Shown here in pieces: positions 9,238 through 14,463 of a stretch of DNA of 19,546 nucleotides. Each line of letters opens with the position of its first letter. The stretch's first letter is position 1. Below the pieces are notes generated by a model that was not told where the DNA came from, made no database searches, and was given only the letters and a program-made list of their open reading frames with translations. The position numbers were made by a program, and so were the translations under genes. The stretch is from Coriobacteriaceae bacterium (GTDB taxonomy: Bacteria > Actinomycetota > Coriobacteriia > Coriobacteriales > UMGS124), in assembly GCA_019421015.1 (NCBI GenBank), contig JAHZGC010000039.1:1-19546 (forward strand). Direction: 5' to 3'.

Positions 9238-9253
9238 TGTTGCAAATGCAACA
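9238..9253. promoter_or_regulatory. 16-bp palindrome upstream of the nitrogenase-like operon
   Basis: TGTTGCA-AA-TGCAACA is a perfect 7-bp inverted repeat with a 2-bp centre, about 100 bp upstream of the NifH-like start in the 180-bp gap after the HepT gene. Its size and symmetry fit a dimeric repressor or activator site. The cognate regulator is unknown and no clear -35/-10 pair was found beside it. Confidence 0.5.
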
Positions 9254-9317
9254 TCGGGGATACGCCTGGGACGTTCGGCCGATTTGGGTGGACGCCAGGA
9301 CCCCTGACCCCCAGGTC

Positions 9318-9734
9318 CTAGGCCTTTCCCAGCGGGGTGTCAGGCGTGGCCAACTCTTCGATATCGAGATCTCTCCGTGCGGCGTAATCTGCGCACACGG
9401 ATTCCAGTGCGTCCAAATCGTTGTTGAGCGACTGCCATATGGACTCGTGGTCCGTTCCCGGATAGTCGTGAGCCAGACGATTCCGCACGCCGCGCACGGC
9501 GTCCCAGGGAATATCCGGAAACTCGATCTTGGTTCTGTCGCTGAGGCTCGTGGCTTCCTCGGTAATGCGGTAGAGGCTGTAGAGGAGCCCGTCGACGACC
9601 ATTTCTTCCTGCGCGTTGCGAGGATATAAGAACGACTCCTGAGTAACGCCGCCTTCGGCCATGCGGCGCTTGAGCTGCTGGATTACGTGCCAAATCTCGC
9701 CAATGCGCCTATTGTCGTCCTGGCGTGCGCTCAT
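9318..9734 (-). CDS. hepT: HEPN-domain toxin of a MNT/HEPN (type VII) toxin-antitoxin pair
   Basis: A 138-residue HEPN/DUF86 protein. It contains RNRLAHDY at 84-91, an exact R-x4-H-x-Y signature: Arg84 and His89 are the expected RNase active-site pair, and Tyr91 is the residue modified by the partner nucleotidyltransferase in characterised MntA/HepT systems (family knowledge). The ATG at 9734 lies inside the 3' end of the antitoxin gene (26-bp overlap), with AAGGTGATGG just upstream, giving tight translational coupling. The sequence is mostly helical, as expected for HEPN. The stop at 9318-9320 falls within a small GGACC/GGTCC inverted repeat (about 9298-9320) that may help end the transcript. 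The gene appears intact. Confidence 0.88.
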   Translation of the reverse strand: MSARQDDNRRIGEIWHVIQQLKRRMAEGGVTQESFLYPRNAQEEMVVDGLLYSLYRITEEATSLSDRTKIEFPDIPWDAVRGVRNRLAHDYPGTDHESIWQSLNNDLDALESVCADYAARRDLDIEELATPDTPLGKA

Positions 9735-10062
9735 AGACCATCACCTTGTCTCGTTCGTAGCTTTTGATAAAGGCTGGATTGGCCCTCTTGGGGTCGGGGA
9801 CCCCATGGAGGTCGACGGCGACCCCAAGGGCGTCTTCCAGTTCCTGCTGCAGGTCCCAGATGTTCCACCCTATGCGCGCGTCGGGCAGGGGCTCGTAGAT
9901 AAGGTCGACGTCACTTGTGGGCTCCTGGTCGCCCCTGGCCACGGATCCGTAAAGCCAAGTCCTTGCGATCTTCCACTGCTCCATAATCGGCGCTATCGCC
10001 GCGGTCACGCGTTCGGGCGTGAGCGTTCGAGCGTCTATGACGTTGCGCGATCGTGGGTACAT
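9709..10062 (-). CDS. mntA: MNT-domain nucleotidyltransferase antitoxin
   Basis: A 117-residue minimal nucleotidyltransferase. It shows the complete GSx10DxD motif (Gly39-Ser40 ... Asp51-x-Asp53, in YGSVARGDQEPTSDVDL) and a likely third carboxylate, Asp84 in VAVDLHG. In characterised pairs the enzyme adds AMP to the HepT tyrosine and so silences the RNase. The ATG at 10062 is preceded by GGGAG about 8 bp upstream. A TACAAT box (10104-10099 on the minus strand) is placed to act as its -10, though no convincing -35 was seen. It comes first in the operon, as is usual for the antitoxin. Confidence 0.88.
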   Translation of the reverse strand: MYPRSRNVIDARTLTPERVTAAIAPIMEQWKIARTWLYGSVARGDQEPTSDVDLIYEPLPDARIGWNIWDLQQELEDALGVAVDLHGVPDPKRANPAFIKSYERDKVMVYERTPGRQ

Positions 10063-10098
10063 GGGGCAGCTCCCGGTCCAGGTGGCGTTGCGAAGCTT

Positions 10099-10104
10099 AT
10101 TGTA
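10099..10104 (-). promoter_or_regulatory. Possible -10 box for the mntA-hepT operon
   Basis: TACAAT on the minus strand lies 37 bp before the mntA start, the right distance for a -10. The -35 region is GC-rich and not recognisable, so this is a tentative single-element call. Confidence 0.35.
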
Positions 10105-10219
10105 CCTGGTTGCGCCCCGAGGGGGGTGCCTGGGGAAATCGGGTTATGAGTGAGGTCGAGGTTCCGATGGGCCGGAAAAGACGCCTTGCGCGACGACGCC
10201 TGGTTATCGGCAAATCCTG

Positions 10220-10584
10220 CTACAGGTAAGACAGAGAAAACCAAACCAAACGAGGCGGGAGGGGACGGCCGACGACCGTCCCCTCCCTATCTAGCGCTAT
10301 CAGGGGTTCTGTTGGCCTTGCTTCTGAGCCCGCGGCTAATTGGCACCCTTCCTCATAGCCGAGGGCTGTCTCGGCGGCGAGCCACGCCATGGCGTTGGCC
10401 CCGCATGAGCCGCCGTTCATGCACGACGAAGCCCCCTGAACTCCGACCACGCCACCGCTGGCGTAGAGGCCGGGGATCACGCTGCCCTGCTTGTCGAATA
10501 TGAGTCGACCGAGCGGGGCATGGGGCTGCTCAGGGTTACCTACGAGATGACCCGATGGATCGACGGTTGCCGTGGGCCGGCGTG
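10220..10584 (-). pseudogene. Remnant: C-terminal end of an FAD-dependent fumarate-reductase-type flavoprotein
   Basis: An open minus-strand frame reads, in order, PTATVDPSGHLVGNPEQP, LGRLIFDKQGSVIPGLYASGG, then VQGASSCMNGGSCGANAMAW and LAAETALGYEEG. IPGLYASGG...GANAMA is the typical end of the FAD_binding_2 / fumarate reductase flavoprotein family, where the last FAD-contacting strand and helix lie. Everything before it (about 450 residues) is missing: the frame is cut off next to the hairpin at 10585-10630. After GYEEG the frame runs through a terminator hairpin to a stop at 10220, so the original stop was probably lost; deleting one G near 10350 would give an immediate TAG. It differs clearly from the C-terminus of the intact flavoprotein next door, so it is not a simple tandem copy. 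No promoter or start is credible. Confidence 0.7.
10257..10287 (-). terminator. Intrinsic terminator (minus strand) of the flavoprotein remnant
   Basis: A perfect 12-bp stem GGGAGGGGACGG (10257-10268) / CCGTCCCCTCCC (10276-10287) has a 7-nt loop. Read on the minus strand it is followed by a T-rich run (GCCTCGTTTGGTTTGGTTTT), giving the standard Rho-independent form. It presumably served the now-truncated gene. Confidence 0.8.
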
Positions 10585-10630
10585 ACGAATGGCCCCGCGA
10601 GGTCTTGCCTTTCCTCGCGGGGCCATTCGT
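10585..10630 (-). terminator. 18-bp perfect hairpin downstream of the intact flavoprotein gene
   Basis: ACGAATGGCCCCGCGAGG (10585-10602) pairs perfectly with 10613-10630 around a 10-nt loop. It begins 46 bp after the stop of the flavoprotein gene and marks the 5' limit of the remnant beyond. No U-tract follows on either strand, so it may be a terminator without a tail or an mRNA 3'-end protector. Confidence 0.6.
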
Positions 10631-10675
10631 GCTTCGAAGGGTTGGGGTGCAGATGCTCCCGCTAACCAGCGGTCG

Positions 10676-12328
10676 CTAGCCGGCGATGTAGTCGAGCGCC
10701 TCGTTGGCGGCGATGTAGCCGGAGTCGATGCACAGGCCGTAGCAGAAGCCGGGGATGTCGTAGTAAGGCGAGTAGTACAGGCTTCCAGCTTCGGTGCCAG
10801 CGCAATACAGGCCGGGGATCGGGCGGTAGTCCGCGGCGGTGAGGACGCGGCACTGGTCGTCGATGCGCAGGCCGCCGAAGGTCGACCAGGCGCTCTGGTA
10901 GTTCTCGGTGATGTAGAACGGGCCGGTCGCCACGGGCGTCAGGTACCAGGGGTTGGCGCCAAAGTCCTCGTCGACGCCGCTCTCGCAGAAGCCGTTGTAG
11001 CGCTCGACCGTGGCGGCGACGACCGCGGGGTCCAGGCCGGCCTTCTCGGCGACCTCTTCGATGGTTTCGCCCTTCCAGCACCAGCCCTCGGCGATGCCCT
11101 CCTCGATGTCCTCGGGCAGTTTGTCGAGGATACGGTCCTTGAAGTAGGCGCCGATGAACCAGTTGGTGGCCGGGTCGCCGTACTCGCCGTCCTGGGCGCC
11201 GCGGGCCTTCATGTACTCGTAGAGGCCCTGGTTGGTCATGGCGTCCACGTAGGTCTGGTCCACGATGGCGTACCAGGGGTTGTTGTGCAGCGTCTGCTCG
11301 GAGCCGTAGCTCATGGGGAAGTCGCAGAGCATGCCCTCGTTCAGGAACCGCTTGCCCTCGGCGTCGACCAGCAGGTTGCCGTAGTAGCCGAACTTAAAGG
11401 CGTAGTTCTGGTCGTACTTGTCCTGCTTGGCGGGGCGGCTCGCCTTGTCGTTGGTGCCGCCGTACTCGCAGGGGCAGTAGCCAAAGGTCTTCTCGAGCGC
11501 CGCGCCCACGGCCTCGCCGGCCACAATGCCGTCGCCGGTGCACAGCGACTCGCCGCCGCGGGCCACGTTGAGGTCGCGCGTGTGGAGGAAGCGCTCCTGC
11601 AGGTCCTCGTTGCCCAGGTAGCCGCCGGTGGCAATGATCACGGCGCCGGCGTTGACCTGCACGGTGCCGTCGGGGCCCTCGGCCAGGACGCCCGCGGCCT
11701 TGTCGCCGTCCATCACGATGGAGGTCATGGGCGTCGAGAAGCGCGCGTCGATGCCGTAGTTCTCGATGGCGTTCGACCATATGGTGAAGCGGTCCTCGAG
11801 CGGCGTGGTGATGAGGTGGAAGCCACCCTTCTCGCCGATGAACGGCGTCTCGAAGCGGAAGTTCGCCTCTTTGAACTCGTAGCCCACCTCGAGCAGGTTG
11901 GCCACGGCGTTCTTGGACTCGGCGATGCAGCGGCGCATGAGGGCGGGGTTGGGCGTCCAGTGGGTGTAGTTCATGACGTGGTAGAAGACGTCGTCGACGG
12001 TCAGGGTCGTTCCGCCTTCCTTGGTGTGCAGGACCTCGGTGTCCACGGCGAATGGGCCCGAGACGTACACGCCGTTGGGGGCGGTCACGTCGTCGCCCTT
12101 CTCGAGCACGACCACGTTGGCTCCCTGCTTGGCGGCCGTGATGGCGGCCATGAAGCCGGCGGCGCCCAGGCCGCAGACCACGAGGTCGCAGTCGACGGTT
12201 TCGACGGGCTGCGCCGGGGCCGTCTCGGCAGCGGCGCCCTGCTCGGCGAGGGCAAGCCCGGCGCCGGCGGCCGCAACGGTGGCGGCGGAGGCGGCGATAA
12301 AGGAACGGCGGTTCATCGTGGTGTCCAT
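10676..12328 (-). CDS. Tat-exported FAD-dependent fumarate-reductase-type flavoprotein
   Basis: A 550-residue member of the FAD_binding_2 / fumarate reductase flavoprotein family. In gut Coriobacteriia such proteins are numerous and reduce varied electron acceptors (fumarate-like acids, cinnamates, plant toxins); the substrate here cannot be read from sequence. Seen: a Tat-type signal MNRRSFIAASAATVAAAGAG (twin Arg 7-8) with an Ala-rich cleavage region near 28-35; the dinucleotide fold GLGAAG (53-58) ending in Glu76; IIATGGYLGN; SLCTGDGIVAGEAVGAAL; and the terminal RPIPGLYCAGTEAGSLYY. No haem-binding CxxCH or FMN-binding domain is present, so the electron donor must be a separate protein. The ATG at 12328 follows AAAGGGG; a longer frame to 12343 lacks this support. 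It is transcribed from its own MerR-type promoter just after the regulator gene. Confidence 0.88.
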   Translation of the reverse strand: MDTTMNRRSFIAASAATVAAAGAGLALAEQGAAAETAPAQPVETVDCDLVVCGLGAAGFMAAITAAKQGANVVVLEKGDDVTAPNGVYVSGPFAVDTEVLHTKEGGTTLTVDDVFYHVMNYTHWTPNPALMRRCIAESKNAVANLLEVGYEFKEANFRFETPFIGEKGGFHLITTPLEDRFTIWSNAIENYGIDARFSTPMTSIVMDGDKAAGVLAEGPDGTVQVNAGAVIIATGGYLGNEDLQERFLHTRDLNVARGGESLCTGDGIVAGEAVGAALEKTFGYCPCEYGGTNDKASRPAKQDKYDQNYAFKFGYYGNLLVDAEGKRFLNEGMLCDFPMSYGSEQTLHNNPWYAIVDQTYVDAMTNQGLYEYMKARGAQDGEYGDPATNWFIGAYFKDRILDKLPEDIEEGIAEGWCWKGETIEEVAEKAGLDPAVVAATVERYNGFCESGVDEDFGANPWYLTPVATGPFYITENYQSAWSTFGGLRIDDQCRVLTAADYRPIPGLYCAGTEAGSLYYSPYYDIPGFCYGLCIDSGYIAANEALDYIAG

Positions 12329-12403
12329 GAAAACCCCTTTCACATGGTCTGACCTGCGGTGCGGCCCCCTGCCGCAACCGCAATCGGCGCTAACGCGAGG
12401 TCC

Positions 12404-12439
12404 ACCCTAAAGGCTCGACAAGGTCTAAGGTCAAGGGGT
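12404..12439 (-). promoter_or_regulatory. MerR-type promoter of the flavoprotein gene
   Basis: On the minus strand, -35 TTGACC (12434-12429) and -10 TAGGGT (12409-12404) are separated by 19 bp, the elongated spacer typical of MerR-activated promoters. The 13-bp block AAGGTCAAGGGGT (12427-12439 on the plus strand) is repeated exactly at the regulator's own promoter, and both spacers contain TCGA at the same position. The ATG lies about 76 bp downstream of the -10. Confidence 0.75.
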
Positions 12440-12458
12440 CTGAGCAAAATTTTTTTGG

Positions 12459-13322
12459 CTAGGCCACGGGCACCAGGAGCGTCTCGATGTCGGCGCCTTG
12501 GCCGTCGAGGTTCATGAAGCCCGGAAGCAGCAGCACGTCGCCGCGCAGCCGGTAGCCGTGGCGCTCCAGGTAGGTGAACAGCGGCGCGAAAGCCTCTTTG
12601 CGGATGCTCTGGGCGCGGGTGATCTGACGCCGGTAACGCAGGCACTTGCCCATCTCGAGGCGATTCAGCGTGGAGGGATCGCGGCCGTCCAGCCGCCATG
12701 CCTCGGGTGCCGGCATGCAGATGACATAGCTGGGGTCCACGGTGTCGGCATCGTTCTCGAGGTCGGCCTTGCCGATGATGCGGGCGCAGTTGGTGATGCT
12801 CAGCAGCTCGTAGAAGTCCGCGATGGCGCTGCGGTTCTCGACCGAGACGCTGAAGTCGGAGCCGTGCGAGGCCTCGATGTAGACCTGGTCGTCGATGTCC
12901 ACCAGGGTAAAGTCGCCGCCGTAGGGGGCTGCCGGGTCGGCCTTCTGGTGCTCGCGTTCATAGGCGAGTAGGTCGAGGGCGCTGTCGATGCGGCGCAGGC
13001 GGTAGCGCAGCAGGTCGGCGTCGTGTGCGAGCCGAGCGCGCTGCTCCTGCAAAGAAGCCTCGAACTCGGCGGTTCCCTGCCGGGCGTCGAGCATGGCGAT
13101 GGCCTTCTCCACGGTGAAGCCGTATTGCAGCAGCACGCGGAAGGCGTTGGCCCTAAAGGCGTCGTGCGGGGTGAAGGCGCGGTAACCGTTTTCGTCGCGC
13201 GCGCCCGAGGTGAACAGCCCTGCCTTGTCGTAGAAGCGCACCTTGGAAGGGGTCATGCCCGTCATGGCGGCGAACTCGCCGATCTTGTAGGTCCGTTCCG
13301 TGCCGCTGCGATCGCATGCCAT
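12459..13322 (-). CDS. MerR-family transcriptional regulator with C-terminal effector domain
   Basis: A 287-residue regulator. The N-terminal winged helix-turn-helix is plain: YKIGEFAAMTGMTPSKVRFYD, AGLFTSGARDENGYRAFT, then FRVLLQYGFTVEKAIAML. A coiled-coil dimer helix follows (about 85-125, FEASLQEQRARLAHDADLLRYRL), and then about 150 residues resembling the GyrI/BmrR-type ligand-binding fold (QVYIEASHGSDFSVSVENRS...). This suggests an organic ligand rather than a metal. The ATG at 13322 follows AAGAAGGTG; a longer open frame reaches 13370 but runs up to the promoter. The gene is immediately upstream of the flavoprotein gene on the same strand, and both promoters share sequence, so autoregulation and control of the flavoprotein are likely. 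Confidence 0.9.
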   Translation of the reverse strand: MACDRSGTERTYKIGEFAAMTGMTPSKVRFYDKAGLFTSGARDENGYRAFTPHDAFRANAFRVLLQYGFTVEKAIAMLDARQGTAEFEASLQEQRARLAHDADLLRYRLRRIDSALDLLAYEREHQKADPAAPYGGDFTLVDIDDQVYIEASHGSDFSVSVENRSAIADFYELLSITNCARIIGKADLENDADTVDPSYVICMPAPEAWRLDGRDPSTLNRLEMGKCLRYRRQITRAQSIRKEAFAPLFTYLERHGYRLRGDVLLLPGFMNLDGQGADIETLLVPVA

Positions 13323-13373
13323 GGGGCACCTTCTTCTTGCCGCACCAGGGGTTGGGATGCACACAAACACTTC

Positions 13374-13409
13374 ATTTTAAACGTTCGATCTGGTGCAAGG
13401 TCAAGGGGT
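13374..13409 (-). promoter_or_regulatory. MerR-type promoter of the regulator gene itself
   Basis: On the minus strand, -35 TTGACC (13404-13399) and -10 TAAAAT (13379-13374) are again 19 bp apart. The block AAGGTCAAGGGGT (13397-13409) is identical to that at the flavoprotein promoter. The -10 lies about 52 bp before the regulator's ATG. Confidence 0.75.
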
Positions 13410-13485
13410 TTGGCGCCGGCAACCTGGAGGTGATTTGCCCATGAAGGTGCCCCGCGCCTTTTTGTCGAGGGAGGGCGACTATGGT

Positions 13486-13701
13486 CTATGGGGCGTTCTG
13501 AGCGAGTTCGTCTTTAAGGCAGTCACTCAGATACCCGTCGCTCATGCAATGCATATCGGAGACGCCACGGCGCATAAGATCATAGGTTTGCGAGTGGTAA
13601 AAGAAACCCAGGGCCGCCTCAAGCGACATGTGGGACTCTTCGGCAAAAAGTCGAACGACCCGCGCGTATTTCATTTGGAGAAGAATGGGGCTGGCGTTCA
13701 C
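13486..13701 (-). CDS. Small DUF3791-like protein, downstream partner of the DUF3990 gene
   Basis: A 71-residue protein, starting at GTG 13701, with QMKYARVVRLFAEESHMSLE, AALGFFYHSQTYDLMRRG and VSDMHCMSDGYLSDCLKDEL. Small helical proteins of this kind are regularly encoded next to DUF3990 genes; assignment to DUF3791 or a sister family is from memory and tentative. The GTG overlaps the remnant DUF3990 stop (GTGA) and follows GGGAG by about 9 bp, so it was translationally coupled to that gene. The frame appears intact although its upstream neighbour is not. Function is unknown; an antitoxin or chaperone role is inference from the pairing. Confidence 0.65.
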   Translation of the reverse strand: MNASPILLQMKYARVVRLFAEESHMSLEAALGFFYHSQTYDLMRRGVSDMHCMSDGYLSDCLKDELAQNAP

Positions 13702-14008
13702 AAGAACTCGCTCCCTTCGAATCGCAAGCACGCATCAAGCGCTTCTTGGGTGCGAAAGCAGACCTGCCAGTTTGGATGCTCGAACCGTAGTCAAAGGTGA
13801 GTAGTTTGAGCGACGCATAGATCTCGTCATTGCACACGTATCGATTGACTACGGCATCGCGCCCTTTGTCTTTGAATCGATTGCACCATTTGGAAGCTTG
13901 TTCAAAAAGTGGCGTTGTGTAAAAGCCCGGGCCAAAGTCTACGCGCGGTCGTGAGTGACGGATATCGGGAGTGGGAATCTCGAGGAATGATCCGTGATAG
14001 ACAATCAT
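13698..14008 (-). pseudogene. DUF3990 protein with internal deletion and frameshift
   Basis: The N-terminal part from the ATG at 14008 reads MIVYHGSFLEIPTPDIRHSR, then DFGPGFYTTPLFEQASKW, VVNRYVCNDE and LLTFDYGSS: the start of DUF3990, a family whose YHGS and DFGxGFYTT elements recall ADP-ribosyltransferase folds. After about residue 77 (near 13775) that frame becomes unrelated. A second frame carries a normal C-terminus, HPNWQVCFRTQEALDACL then RFEGSEFL, ending at the TGA 13700-13698. The pieces total about 103 residues against roughly 150-170 expected, so a core stretch of about 50-60 codons has been deleted out of frame. The ATG overlaps the preceding gene's stop (ATGA), showing the original operon structure. 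In its raw frame the ORF runs on to 13619. Confidence 0.7.
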
Positions 14009-14223
14009 AGGGCAATCCCCCTGCTGGCCATGATGTCAAGGATGTCGTCGACGATATACTCCCGATCTTGCGTGTGAAGGACTTCGTAGTTGGCCACGAT
14101 ATAGTCGTTCAGGATATTGCTGCGTTTTGCAAGGGCGTCATACACGCGTGTGCCGTCTACGCCAAGCCGACGGCCGATTGATTCTATGCAGAAGACCGCG
14201 AATTCGAGTGCGCTTGCGGACAT
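14005..14223 (-). CDS. DUF3791 protein, upstream partner of the DUF3990 gene
   Basis: A 72-residue protein with EFAVFCIESIGRRLG, VYDALAKRSNILNDYIVANY, then EVLHTQDREYIVDDILDIM, matching the DUF3791 pattern (CIE near the start, YxxLHTQ and YIVDDI near the end). The ATG at 14223 is preceded by GGGGA about 7 bp upstream, and the gene overlaps the next by ATGA. Such genes flank DUF3990 in many gut Firmicutes, Bacteroidetes and Actinobacteria. No biochemical role is established; a toxin-antitoxin or immunity role is an inference from size, coupling and the ADP-ribosyltransferase look of DUF3990. Confidence 0.72.
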   Translation of the reverse strand: MSASALEFAVFCIESIGRRLGVDGTRVYDALAKRSNILNDYIVANYEVLHTQDREYIVDDILDIMASRGIAL

Positions 14224-14269
14224 GATGAATCCCCACCGCCCTTGCCATCAAAGACCATGCATGTGAACC

Positions 14270-14298
14270 AGTGTACCCGCTGTGTCGTGACCTTCCAA
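14270..14298 (-). promoter_or_regulatory. Sigma-70-type promoter of the DUF3791/DUF3990 module
   Basis: On the minus strand, -35 TTGGAA (14298-14293) and -10 TACACT (14275-14270) are 17 bp apart. The -10 lies 46 bp before the ATG at 14223, giving a short leader. Confidence 0.55.
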
Positions 14299-14355
14299 GT
14301 GTTTCGACCGCAACCCGCAACCCTCCCTCCCCGCGACCCGCGTGTTGCATGCAGA

Positions 14356-14437
14356 GAGGCCGCCCATGGTCCAGGCGCAGTTCCGCAGCCGCCAAAGGCG
14401 GCGAGGACTGTCTGAGCACTGGACCATGGGCGGCCTC
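14356..14437 (-). terminator. 82-nt long hairpin after htpG
   Basis: The outer 19-bp arms GAGGCCGCCCATGGTCCAG (14356-14374) and 14419-14437 are perfectly complementary. Inside them a second stem forms (CAGT...ACTG around a perfect GCCGCC-AAA-GGCGGC). It starts 26 bp after the htpG stop. No U-tract follows on the minus strand, so it is either a strong untailed terminator, an RNA 3'-end stabiliser or a palindromic repeat element. Confidence 0.6.
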
Positions 14438-14463
14438 AACGGGAGCTAATCGAGCGAGGTCGC

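Noticed and set aside
8259..9629. 456-codon plus-strand open frame across the nitrogenase-like and HEPN genes
   Set aside because: It crosses two well-supported minus-strand genes and an intergenic region, with biased composition.
10220..10584. Remnant as a tandem duplicate of the intact flavoprotein
   Set aside because: Apart from the shared IPGLY motif the C-termini differ clearly (GANAMAW versus GFCYGLCIDSGYIAANEAL), so they belong to different subfamilies.
10589..12352. 587-codon plus-strand open frame antisense to the flavoprotein gene
   Set aside because: Val/Gly/Ala/His-rich mirror translation caused by high GC3; the minus strand carries recognisable family motifs throughout.
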